Assembly: GCA_015229095.1 (NCBI GenBank)
Contig: JADGCE010000005.1
Coordinates: 1 to 16,773, forward strand
Source of the DNA: Magnetococcales bacterium
GTDB taxonomy: Bacteria > Pseudomonadota > Magnetococcia > Magnetococcales > Magnetaquicoccaceae
Length of the DNA stretch: 16,773 bases
Reading direction: 5' to 3'
Shown: positions 7,467-14,821 of the stretch, piece after piece
Layout of the letters: each line of letters starts with the position of its first letter
Position numbering within the stretch: the stretch's first letter is position 1
Notes under the pieces: model-generated
What the model saw: only the letters and a program-made list of their open reading frames with translations
The model's database searches: none
What the model was told of the DNA's origin: nothing
Translations under genes and position numbers: made by a program

Positions 7467-7877
7467 GTGGTATCGTATCCATCCCTTTTCCACCGGTCTT
7501 TTTTCCGGGTGTTGCCGCTGCTCATGGGTTTGGTGCTGGCCATCCCCCAGCCGGCGTCGGCGGGTGATGTGCCACAGCAAGGGGGGAGTGGTCGGAGCAG
7601 TGGCCACCCGGCTCATAACGGTCCCGCCGATCATCCCCCGTTGGAAGTGCCAGAGGGCAGGGAGTGTGTGCAGCCTGCCGAGTGGATGCGGCGCAACCAT
7701 ATGGATTTCCTGAAACATAACAGGGATATGGCCGTGCGGGAGGGAGTGCGGGTCAAGGATGACAGCCTGAAAAATTGCAGCACCTGCCACAAAAGTCGGG
7801 AAAAATTTTGCGATCGGTGCCATGCCTATGTCGCAGTGGCACCCAACTGTTTTGAATGCCATGACTATCCCAAATGA
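7467..7877 (+). CDS. dsrJ: triheme periplasmic cytochrome c DsrJ
   Basis: DsrJ is the periplasmic cytochrome of the membrane DsrMKJOP complex. The 136-residue product begins with a signal peptide or uncleaved anchor (about residues 1-32, hydrophobic LPLLMGLVLAIP then ASA). Three haem c motifs are visible: CSTCH (104-108), CDRCH (115-119) and CFECH (128-132). Cys67 in GRECVQP, just ahead of the conserved MRRNHMDFLKHNRD segment, corresponds to the cysteine that is an unusual axial haem ligand in characterised DsrJ. Translation starts at a GTG, with AGGAGG 6 nt before it, so the start is well supported. A Gly/Ser/His/Pro-rich stretch at about 33-60 separates the anchor from the conserved part. 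dsrO follows after 67 nt. Confidence 0.95.
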   Translation: MVSYPSLFHRSFFRVLPLLMGLVLAIPQPASAGDVPQQGGSGRSSGHPAHNGPADHPPLEVPEGRECVQPAEWMRRNHMDFLKHNRDMAVREGVRVKDDSLKNCSTCHKSREKFCDRCHAYVAVAPNCFECHDYPK

Positions 7878-7944
7878 CGCACGGGGGTATTGTGTGTCGG
7901 GCGGGTCACCGGGGCAACGCAACAAGGAGCAAGGAGTGGAAGCC

Positions 7945-8682
7945 ATGACCACATTGGACAGAAGGGCGGTGCTGGGACTGGGTGGAACCCTGGCTGCCGG
8001 TGTGCTGTTGGCTCCAGGGGTGTCGTTGCTGGCGGCGCCCGGTGAACGCACCGAAGCCTCCGCCAGTCGTCGCTGGGCCATGTTGATCGACATCAATCGC
8101 TGTACCCCCGACTGCTCCGCCTGTCTGACGGCCTGCCGCAAGGAAAACAATGTTCCCCTCTTCGGGGAGCCCGACCGGGATATCCATTGGATTCGCAAAG
8201 TGGAGCTGCGGGACAAAGATCAGCGCCGTCCCACTGTGAGCCTGCCGGTGCTGTGCAACCATTGCGAACATCCTCCCTGTGTGCATGTCTGTCCCACCGG
8301 CGCCTCTTTCGTGCGCAAGGATGGCATTGTTCTGGTGGACGAACATCGCTGCATCGGTTGCCGCTACTGCATGATCGCCTGCCCCTACAAGGCCCGTTCC
8401 CTGGTCTACCACGAGACCAGACGCAGCCCGGAGAGCAATCCCAATGTGCCCATTCGCAGCAAAGGGGTGGTGGAAAAGTGTACCTTCTGTGTCCATCGCC
8501 TGGACAACGGGTTGCAACCTGCCTGCGTGGAGGCCTGCAACAGTGTGGGTGGGGGGGCCATGTTGTTTGGAGATCTCAACGATCCCCACTCCGAAATTGC
8601 CAAACGGGTTCGTACCGTGACCTCGCAAACCATTCGAGCCGATCTGGGCTTGAAACCCCGTGTGCATTACCAGGGCTTGTAA
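7945..8682 (+). CDS. dsrO: periplasmic iron-sulfur protein DsrO (Tat-exported)
   Basis: DsrO is the ferredoxin-like subunit of the DsrMKJOP complex, passing electrons between DsrJ and the DsrP membrane subunit. The 245-residue protein starts with a twin-arginine signal (DRRAVLGLGG at 5-14, then a hydrophobic stretch ending AAPG), so export is by Tat with clusters preassembled. Sixteen cysteines fall in four groups of four: 53/57/60/64, 104/107/112/116, 136/139/142/146 and 179/182/194/198, the pattern of DmsB/NrfC-type proteins. The frame is open upstream to 7822, overlapping dsrJ, but the ATG at 7945 has AAGGAG 8 nt upstream and directly precedes the Tat motif. dsrP follows after 24 nt. Confidence 0.95.
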   Translation: MTTLDRRAVLGLGGTLAAGVLLAPGVSLLAAPGERTEASASRRWAMLIDINRCTPDCSACLTACRKENNVPLFGEPDRDIHWIRKVELRDKDQRRPTVSLPVLCNHCEHPPCVHVCPTGASFVRKDGIVLVDEHRCIGCRYCMIACPYKARSLVYHETRRSPESNPNVPIRSKGVVEKCTFCVHRLDNGLQPACVEACNSVGGGAMLFGDLNDPHSEIAKRVRTVTSQTIRADLGLKPRVHYQGL

Positions 8683-8706
8683 AAAGGGGGCAACAAGGAG
8701 AGAAAG

Positions 8707-9900
8707 ATGATTGATGAATTTGCGACCGTTGAAGGGCGTCCCGGCTATTTTAAACTGCTGGCGTTGATGGGGCTGTTGTTGCTGCTGGGCAGTGCCGCTT
8801 TCCTCTACATTGAATGGCACGGACACGGTAGCACCGGCATGACCAATACCGTCGTCTGGGGCCTGCCCCATGTATTCGCCATCTCCTTGCTGGTCATGGC
8901 TTCGGGCTCTCTGAACCTGGGCTCCATGTCCACCATCTTCGCGGTCAAAAATTTCAAGCAGTTTGGTCGCTTTTCCGCATTTTTGGCCATCGCGCTCCTG
9001 GCAGGAGGGTTGACCGTTTTAACCCTGGATCTGGGACGTCCGGACCGGTTGCTCCTGGTCATGATGCACATGAACTTCCGCTCCATGTTCACCTGGAATG
9101 TTTTCCTCTATTCCGGTTTTACGCTGCTCTGTTTTCTCTACCTGTGGAGCATGTTCCAGTATCCGAAATACACCAAAGCCGCCGGTGCAGCCGCTTTCGG
9201 TTGGCGGTTTATCTTGACGACCGGCACGGGTTCCATCTTCGGCGTGATCCATGCGCGGGATGTGTTCCACTCGGCCATCACCGCCCCCACCTTTGTGGCC
9301 ATCTCCCTTACCTCCGGCACCGCCCTGAGCATTCTCCTGCTGGTCACCACCTTCCGGATGACGGGGCGTTTCCTGGATGTGCGCCTGGTGCATGCCCTGC
9401 GCAACACCCTGATCTTTTTCCTGCTGTTGGTGCTCTATCTGCTCATTGTGGAAAAATTTACCCAATTTTATTCTCCGGCCTTCTATGACGTGGAACAGTG
9501 GATCCTGACCGGCTCCTATGCCTGGCTCTACTGGGGTGGGGTGGTGTTGCTGGGGGTGATTGCCCCCTTGCTGGTGCTGTTCAACCATCAGTGGGGCAAC
9601 CAGATCGGGGGTATCCTGCTGGCTGCCAGCTTTGTGATCGCCGGACTCTTTCTCTTCGTGGCATTCATCCTGTTGGCCGGGCAATCTTACCCCTTCAACA
9701 TGTTTCCAGGGTATGAGCTCTCCAGCGTTTTCCAGGATGGTCAGGAGGGCAGCTACAGCCCCACGTTGGTGGAATTGTTGCTGGGCCTGGGGGGCGTGGG
9801 AGTCAGCGGTCTGCTCTATCTGCTGGGGATTCGTTTTTTCCGCCTGCTGCCCCAAAAAGCCACAGCTCCAGAGGGTTGGGATGTTGCCTGGCATCCATGA
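8707..9900 (+). CDS. dsrP: integral membrane quinone-interacting subunit DsrP (NrfD family)
   Basis: DsrP is the NrfD-like membrane anchor of DsrMKJOP, thought to exchange electrons with the quinone pool. The 397-residue protein has about ten hydrophobic helices. Characteristic segments include VVWGLPHVFAISLLVMASGS, TLDLGRPDRLLLVMMHMNF, RSMFTWNVFLYSGF and GVIHARDVFHSAITAP. The periplasmic-side loops carry aromatic and acidic residues (EKFTQFYSPAFYDVEQW). Length is normal for DsrP. The ATG has AAGGAG 7 nt upstream. It is the last gene of the cluster: an intrinsic terminator begins 44 nt after its stop codon. The cytochrome b partner DsrM and the catalytic DsrK are absent from the window. Confidence 0.95.
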   Translation: MIDEFATVEGRPGYFKLLALMGLLLLLGSAAFLYIEWHGHGSTGMTNTVVWGLPHVFAISLLVMASGSLNLGSMSTIFAVKNFKQFGRFSAFLAIALLAGGLTVLTLDLGRPDRLLLVMMHMNFRSMFTWNVFLYSGFTLLCFLYLWSMFQYPKYTKAAGAAAFGWRFILTTGTGSIFGVIHARDVFHSAITAPTFVAISLTSGTALSILLLVTTFRMTGRFLDVRLVHALRNTLIFFLLLVLYLLIVEKFTQFYSPAFYDVEQWILTGSYAWLYWGGVVLLGVIAPLLVLFNHQWGNQIGGILLAASFVIAGLFLFVAFILLAGQSYPFNMFPGYELSSVFQDGQEGSYSPTLVELLLGLGGVGVSGLLYLLGIRFFRLLPQKATAPEGWDVAWHP

Positions 9901-9944
9901 TGGTACCGGGACCACCCTCTGCCCCACTGCGTAGCCTTTGTTCG

Positions 9945-9980
9945 CCGCCCGCCCAGCCTCTCTGGACGGGCGGTTTGTTT
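9945..9980 (+). terminator. intrinsic terminator after dsrP
   Basis: CCGCCCG (9945-9951) pairs perfectly with CGGGCGG (9967-9973). Inside, CCAG (9953-9956) pairs with CTGG (9962-9965) after a single C-A mismatch, and the loop is CCTCT. TTTGTTT follows at once (9974-9980). This should end the dsr transcript. In the rest of the spacer up to 10103 the only promoter-like sequence is weak: TTGTGC (9997-10002) and CATACT (10020-10025), 17 nt apart. Confidence 0.85.
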
Positions 9981-10103
9981 GGGCGCTTATTTTCCATTGT
10001 GCGGTGACGGACAATCTTTCATACTGACGCCGACAGACCAGGACCGGGATGGTTTGCACCGTCGTTGACCTTCTGCAATGCCGTGCGGTTGGGGCGCATT
10101 TTT

Positions 10104-11969
10104 ATGAATTTACAGCATAAAACCACCTTGCTGAGCTTTCTCCTCTCCGCCGCCATGGTGGTTCTCATCGCCTTGGTCAGCCTCTATTTTTTCCGGCAAT
10201 TTTCCCTGGATACGGCCCAGGAACATGTGCGGTCGGTGGCAGAAGTGGTCCGGGTCAGTCTGACGGAATCCATGCGCAACAATGTCATCGGCGACCGCCA
10301 GCAATTCATGCAGCGGTTGACCGATATCCCCGGGTTGCTGACCGTTCGGGTCATCCGTGGTGTGGAGGTGGATAAACAATTTGGGGCAGGTCTGGCCAGC
10401 GAACGCGCCGAGGATGATATAGAACGCCAAGTGCTGACCGATGGTATCGCCGCCTTCCGCATTGTGGGTGAGAGCAAAACCCCCATTTTTCGGGGAACGG
10501 TGGCTTTTATAGCCCGCACGGATGGCGAGCCCAATTGCCTGAGCTGTCACAAGGTGGCGGATGGCACGGTGTTGGGGGCCATTACGGTGGAGATCTCTTT
10601 GTCTGCCCTGCAGCGCACGGCAATCACTACGATTGTCATTATGATCGCCATTATCATCCTTTTTGGTGTTGTTTTTACGTTGTTGTTGCGTTGGCAACTC
10701 TCCTTGATGGTGCAGACCGCCCGTGGTGTGCAGAAAGTGGTGGCCCATGCCCGGGATGGGGATTTCAGTGGGCGATTGGAATATCATGGCAAGGATGAAA
10801 TGGGCCAGATTTCCGCCGATCTGAACAGCCTGATGAGCCATCTGCAACACGATTTGGGCGCCATCAGTCGTGACGTCTCCCGCCTGATGCAGTATGAATT
10901 GCAGGGCAATACCAACCTGATCACCACCACCACCGAAATGGTGGAGGTGCTGTTGGAAGTGGCACAATTCAAACAAGCCGTGGAAGAGGATCACTCCCTG
11001 CAGGATGTCTATGTGCGCATCGGACGGGTGTTGACCAACCAGTTTTGGATCGAGCATTTTTCCATTTATGAGGTGACCGCCAGCAACAGCCATCTGCGCC
11101 CTGTGCTGGTGGATGGGGAGACAGAGGCGGATTGCCGCTGGTGTGACGACAAAATCCTGGTGCGGGCCGATGCCTGCCGCGCCCAACGGACCGGGCACGT
11201 TGTGCAATCTTTCCAGGATGCCTATATCTGCCCCTGCTTTGTCCATTCACCAGAGAGCAAGCAGATGGGGCATCTCTGCATACCCATCATCCACTCCGGG
11301 GTGGTGGGCAATGTGGTCCAGATTGTGGTGGAGCGGAAACATGGTCAGCTCTACCAACTGCTGCAGCCCTTCATCCAGGTCTTTCTCCGGGAGTCGGCCT
11401 CCACGGTGGAGGCCAAACGGTTGCTGGATACCCTGCGGGAATCCTCCCTGCGGGATCCCCTGACCACGCTCCACAATCGACGTTTTCTGGAGGAGTATGT
11501 ACTGACCCTGGAATCCTCCACCAGACGACGCCAGACCCAGCTCTCCGTCCTGCTGCTGGACCTGGACCATTTCAAGGAGGTCAACGATACCTGGGGCCAT
11601 GATGCCGGAGATGCGGTGCTGAAGGCCTTTGCCAAGCTGTTGAGTGCCCAGGTGGTACGCAGTTCCGACATGGTGATCCGTTATGGGGGCGAGGAATTTT
11701 TGGTGATTCTCCAGGGGAATGATGCGGCGTTCGGGGTGTCCATGGCGGAGCGGATTCGGGCGGCTGTGGAAAACCTGCGCATTCCCAGCAACAGTGTGGT
11801 GTTGCGGCGGACCGTTTCCATCGGGGTCGCCAATTTTCCTGGCGATGGGGAAAATATTGCAGAGGTCATCAAAAAAGCGGACCTGGCCCTCTATCAAGCC
11901 AAAGAGGGGGGGCGCAATCGGGTGGTGCTGTTCCAGGAGAGCACGGCCTCCCATGCGGCCGAGGCGTGA
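10104..11969 (+). CDS. membrane diguanylate cyclase with periplasmic haem c motif, HAMP, Cys-rich GAF-like and GGDEF domains
   Basis: The 621-residue predicted sensor has these regions in order: a transmembrane helix (about 11-30), an extracytoplasmic domain (31-170), a second transmembrane helix (about 173-197), a HAMP linker (about 198-250), a GAF-like domain (about 300-430) and a GGDEF domain (about 448-610). The extracytoplasmic domain holds one haem c motif, CLSCH (145-149), followed by VLGAITVEISL, so it may be a haem-based redox or gas sensor. The GAF-like region has cysteines at 344, 347, 358, 376, 378 and 392 (CRWC, DACRAQRTG, CPC, LCIPI), possibly a metal or Fe-S site. The cyclase site RYGGEEF is intact. 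An RSSD motif (519-522), five residues before GGEEF, is the usual product-inhibition I-site, so it should make c-di-GMP. A TTG at 10065 would add 13 residues; the ATG at 10104 directly precedes the helix and is preferred, though its ribosome binding site is poor. Confidence 0.9.
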   Translation: MNLQHKTTLLSFLLSAAMVVLIALVSLYFFRQFSLDTAQEHVRSVAEVVRVSLTESMRNNVIGDRQQFMQRLTDIPGLLTVRVIRGVEVDKQFGAGLASERAEDDIERQVLTDGIAAFRIVGESKTPIFRGTVAFIARTDGEPNCLSCHKVADGTVLGAITVEISLSALQRTAITTIVIMIAIIILFGVVFTLLLRWQLSLMVQTARGVQKVVAHARDGDFSGRLEYHGKDEMGQISADLNSLMSHLQHDLGAISRDVSRLMQYELQGNTNLITTTTEMVEVLLEVAQFKQAVEEDHSLQDVYVRIGRVLTNQFWIEHFSIYEVTASNSHLRPVLVDGETEADCRWCDDKILVRADACRAQRTGHVVQSFQDAYICPCFVHSPESKQMGHLCIPIIHSGVVGNVVQIVVERKHGQLYQLLQPFIQVFLRESASTVEAKRLLDTLRESSLRDPLTTLHNRRFLEEYVLTLESSTRRRQTQLSVLLLDLDHFKEVNDTWGHDAGDAVLKAFAKLLSAQVVRSSDMVIRYGGEEFLVILQGNDAAFGVSMAERIRAAVENLRIPSNSVVLRRTVSIGVANFPGDGENIAEVIKKADLALYQAKEGGRNRVVLFQESTASHAAEA

Positions 11970-11976
11970 TGCGGCT

Positions 11977-12258
11977 TCACGGACCAAGCCCCCTGTTGAC
12001 ACGATAGACATAGGCCAACACCTCAGCGACCGCCTTGTAAAGGGGGACAGGGATGCTCTCCCCCACCGGAATTTTGCCGAGCAGACCGACCAGGTCGGCA
12101 TCCTCTATCAGGGTAATACCCGCCTCCTGTGCCCTCTGAATGATGATATCGGCAATGCGCCCCTGTCCGGAGGCCGTTATCCGTGGGGCGATGTCGCTGC
12201 TTTTGCGATAGCGCAGGGCGACTGCTTGCCGTGTGGGGGGGGGAGAATCCGGCCTCAT
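11977..12258 (-). CDS. FlhB C-terminal-domain-like protein (FhlB/YlqH type)
   Basis: This 93-residue soluble protein matches only the cytoplasmic tail of FlhB, the flagellar export switch. It contains AVALRY near residue 12, then APRITASGQGRIADIIIQRA and, near the end, IPVPLYKAVAEVLAYVY, all standard for FlhB-C. The membrane domain is absent, and so is the NPTH autocleavage tetrapeptide: its place before AVALRY is taken by PTRQ. Such stand-alone proteins are known (Bacillus YlqH is one), sometimes able to replace the FlhB tail. It starts 13 nt after the FliK-like gene's stop, with GAGGAG overlapping that stop, so the two are co-expressed. FlhB-C is the part of FlhB that FliK acts on, which suggests the two neighbours cooperate. 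It ends 7 nt from the convergent cyclase gene. Confidence 0.9.
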   Translation of the reverse strand: MRPDSPPPTRQAVALRYRKSSDIAPRITASGQGRIADIIIQRAQEAGITLIEDADLVGLLGKIPVGESIPVPLYKAVAEVLAYVYRVNRGLGP

Positions 12259-12271
12259 CTCACTCTTCTCC

Positions 12272-13372
12272 TCATGCCTCTGCGGAAAACTGGCTGGCCA
12301 ATCCTAGGGCCTGCATGCGTTGTGCCCGCAACTCTCCCGTCCCCAGGCGGGCCAGATCCAGGGCCTGCAACGGCAATTCCGCAGACAACAAGGAGAGACG
12401 CAACTCGCCGATGCGTCTGCGCAGGGCCGCCAGGCTCTCCTCCTCCTCGGCGGCAATCCGCACGGCACAGAGTCCCTCCCTGAACGAAACACGGGCCTGT
12501 ACCGCACCCAACTGGGTCATGTTCAGAGAGAGCAGCATGGTGGTCATCTGGCCCGTTTTCGGGGGGCGCTTTTCCTGCCCTTCCTGTTCTTTCTCTTCCT
12601 CTCCTTCTTCCCTTCTGCGGCAGGGCTGCTGATACCAGATGGCCTCGCCCATCCCCCCCTCCATCAGCCAGAAGAGTCGATATCCCATCAGCTGACCTCC
12701 TTCCGGAGAGAGGGGCATCCGTGGGAGAAGCTCCTGCATGGCCAACAGATCTCCCAGACGATGCAGGGTGTTGCGGGTGGCCTGGGCATCGATCCCCTCG
12801 GCCTGGGGCCCGCCGGCCCTTTGACCAACCCCTCTGTTGTCGCTCTCCAACAGCAGTTCAACCATCCCCTGGCGCAACTGCTGGAGTGTGGCACGCAGAT
12901 CCTGACGGGAGCCCGTTTCCAGCAGCTGCGCCAACTCGGTGATCTCACCCCGCAGCAGGGCTTGCACGGAAACGGTGGGCAGGCTGTTTTGCAACAGGGC
13001 CCGATTGCCAGACGACACACCGGACCAGCGCAACAGATGGGCAAAAAGATCAGGGGCGCGCACCAGACTCTGTTCGACGGAGGTCGCCAATCGGGCGGCT
13101 GTTTGGGAGGCACTGTCCAGCAAGCGGAAGGTCATTTCGGGCAGCAGTCGCAGCAACTCCACCTGGACCGATTCACCGACCCGCAGCGCAGGCGCCTGGG
13201 CAAAGCGGATGCCGCTGCCATCCGGGAAACGGATCACCCCGTGACCATCATGACCCATCTGGGTCACCCGACCTGTCAGAAGATCTCCCACATTCAGGCG
13301 GGCTATTGCCCCGGTCACCGGGGTTCCCTCCGGAACGGGAGCGGGTGGCAGCAAACCGGGGATAATCTTCAT
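12272..13372 (-). CDS. FliK-like flagellar hook-length control protein
   Basis: The 366-residue protein has a C-terminal domain of the hook-length control type (about 278-345): LSLNMTQLGAVQARVSFREG, then VRIAAEEEESLAALRRRIGE, and ELPLQALDLARLG. The N-terminal two thirds are Leu/Gln-rich and mostly helical, with many short repeats of LL, and the linker just before the FliK domain is strongly charged (RRREEGEEEKEQEGQEKR). FliK proteins act as molecular rulers that switch FlhB from hook to filament substrates; here the immediate downstream partner is a stand-alone FlhB tail. The pair recalls Bacillus ylqG-ylqH. Whether it is the main FliK or a paralogue cannot be told, so no symbol is given. The start has GGAGG 5 nt before the ATG. 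Confidence 0.8.
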   Translation of the reverse strand: MKIIPGLLPPAPVPEGTPVTGAIARLNVGDLLTGRVTQMGHDGHGVIRFPDGSGIRFAQAPALRVGESVQVELLRLLPEMTFRLLDSASQTAARLATSVEQSLVRAPDLFAHLLRWSGVSSGNRALLQNSLPTVSVQALLRGEITELAQLLETGSRQDLRATLQQLRQGMVELLLESDNRGVGQRAGGPQAEGIDAQATRNTLHRLGDLLAMQELLPRMPLSPEGGQLMGYRLFWLMEGGMGEAIWYQQPCRRREEGEEEKEQEGQEKRPPKTGQMTTMLLSLNMTQLGAVQARVSFREGLCAVRIAAEEEESLAALRRRIGELRLSLLSAELPLQALDLARLGTGELRAQRMQALGLASQFSAEA

Positions 13373-13408
13373 CAGGGCCTCCTGCGCTGCGGGCAGGTTC
13401 AGGGGGGG

Positions 13409-13942
13409 TTATTCCAGATCCAGATTGCGATAATCGTTGCCGTATCCGGGTTCATGGTGCCGATAATTGTCCGGATTCTGGCGGGGAAGGCGTTTAAGCA
13501 GGCGGACCTCTTCCTCCGTGAGGCCGGTTTCGGCAATCACCCGTTCCTCATTCACACCATTGGAAAGCAGCAGCTGTGCCTCCCGGTAGGTGTGTTCTCG
13601 TGAACGGCTTTCGGTGGGATGCAGAGGGGCTCGACCACCGCCATCGTGGGTGGGGCGGTTCAAAAAGCGCATCTCCCGTTGGATGGCTTGCAGTTCGCCC
13701 TGCAGACGCTCACCCACCATCCGGGTTTGGATGCCGAGTTGCACCTCGATGATGGCCAACTGTCGCCGAATCATTTCGGCATAGGCCCGATGGTCGGTGT
13801 TGGGGTCGGTTTGCTGTGTCAGGAGCTGTTCGTGGTGCTCTTTCATTTCATGACGCATACGGCGCAGTTGCGCGAAGACCACCACCAGCCCCATGTACAA
13901 AACAGCAAAGCAGACCACAATCAGCAGGTTCCAATAATTCAT
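13409..13942 (-). CDS. DUF2802-type membrane-anchored protein in flagellar operon
   Basis: The product is 177 residues: one N-terminal transmembrane helix (about 5-25, NLLIVVCFAVLYMGLVVVFA), a long charged coiled-coil-like segment (about 27-100), and a small C-terminal helical motif YREAQLLLSNGVNEERVIAE followed by TGLTEEEVRLLKRL. This last part resembles DUF2802 (EAxxLxxxGxxxxEVxxxxGLxxxEAxLL), found in proteins of unknown function encoded near flagellar and chemotaxis genes. The tail (about 155-177) is rich in Asn, Tyr, His and Asp. It starts 4 nt after the fliA stop, so it is co-translated with the sigma factor. Function unknown; a membrane-linked helix-turn-helix-like adaptor is one possibility. 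Confidence 0.8.
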   Translation of the reverse strand: MNYWNLLIVVCFAVLYMGLVVVFAQLRRMRHEMKEHHEQLLTQQTDPNTDHRAYAEMIRRQLAIIEVQLGIQTRMVGERLQGELQAIQREMRFLNRPTHDGGGRAPLHPTESRSREHTYREAQLLLSNGVNEERVIAETGLTEEEVRLLKRLPRQNPDNYRHHEPGYGNDYRNLDLE

Positions 13943-13946
13943 GATT

Positions 13947-14711
13947 TTATTTCCGTTGGGAAAAATGACGAATCCGTCCCCGCATACGCAAAGCCGCTTT
14001 GCTGTGCAACTGGGAGATGCGGGACTCGGTCAGGCCCAGCACTTCACCAATTTCACTCATGGTCAGCTCCTCAAAATAGTAGAGCGTAATGACCAGTCGC
14101 TCCTTTTCTGGCAGATCCTGGATGGCCTGGCTGATGGCGAGGCGCAACTGCTGCAGGCCGATGGATTCCACCGGGTCCACCCAGTTGGGGTCGGCCATGA
14201 GATCCATGGCATCCCACTCTTCATCGTCCAGGGAAGGGCGCAGATCATCGAAAGAGAGGATGGAAATCCCTCGCACAGCATCCAGATGCTGGTAAAATTC
14301 GCTCAAGGGGATGCCCATGCGCATGGCGACATCCGCATCATCGGCGGGACGACCCAGGCTGCCTTCCAACTGCAGATAAATGTCCTGGATTTGTGCGGCC
14401 ACTTGCCGGACGGCGCGGGGAACCCAGTCCACGGCACGCAACTCATCCAGAATGGCACCCCGAATGCGAAAGTCCGCATAGGTTTGAAATTTGATGCCCC
14501 GTTGGGGATCAAATTTGGAAACCGCATCAATCAAACCCAGAATGCCCACTTGCACCAGATCGTCCATGTCCACGGATTGGGGCAGACGTGTCGCGATGCG
14601 GCTGGCGATATATTTGACCATGGGTGCATATTTGAGAATCAGCTCATCCCGAGTCATGCCATTCCAGGCATCTGAAATCTCTTTATTTTTATCCTGCACA
14701 GAGCTTGGCAT
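13947..14711 (-). CDS. fliA: flagellar sigma factor FliA (sigma 28)
   Basis: This 254-residue sigma factor directs RNA polymerase to late flagellar promoters. Region 2 is clear: YAPMVKYIASRIATRLP, DMDDLVQVGILGLIDAVSKF, then FQTYADFRIRGAILDELR. Region 3 follows (VDWVPRAVRQ and onward). Region 4 carries the helix-turn-helix LTMSEIGEVLGLTESRISQL. Length equals typical FliA. The frame continues upstream to 14885, inside the flhG end, but that extension has no sigma-like sequence, so the ATG at 14711 (MPSSVQDKNK) is chosen; the ribosome binding site there is weak (AGGT about 9 nt upstream). It lies 110 nt after flhG and 4 nt before the DUF2802-type gene. The FlgM anti-sigma factor is not in the window. 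Confidence 0.95.
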   Translation of the reverse strand: MPSSVQDKNKEISDAWNGMTRDELILKYAPMVKYIASRIATRLPQSVDMDDLVQVGILGLIDAVSKFDPQRGIKFQTYADFRIRGAILDELRAVDWVPRAVRQVAAQIQDIYLQLEGSLGRPADDADVAMRMGIPLSEFYQHLDAVRGISILSFDDLRPSLDDEEWDAMDLMADPNWVDPVESIGLQQLRLAISQAIQDLPEKERLVITLYYFEELTMSEIGEVLGLTESRISQLHSKAALRMRGRIRHFSQRK

Positions 14712-14821
14712 TAACGACAACCTGTGGTTTGATTGATCGAAACTGCAACATGTTTCTTGTTCCCGATGGATACCGTTCGCCTTGGGCGGTGCCGGGGAAG
14801 CGGTCAGCGCATGGGCACAAG

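Noticed and set aside
10110..11246. 378-codon minus-strand ORF
   Set aside because: It is antisense to the diguanylate cyclase and His/Gln-rich without a recognisable domain.
12320..13603. 427-codon plus-strand ORF
   Set aside because: It is antisense to the FliK-like gene and the DUF2802-type gene; composition is Gln/Gly-rich and it has no motif.
14712..14821. Possible sigma54 promoter upstream of fliA
   Set aside because: No GG and GC pair with the required 10-nt spacing was found in the spacer; a weak GAAAC/GTTTC inverted repeat is present but too short to call.
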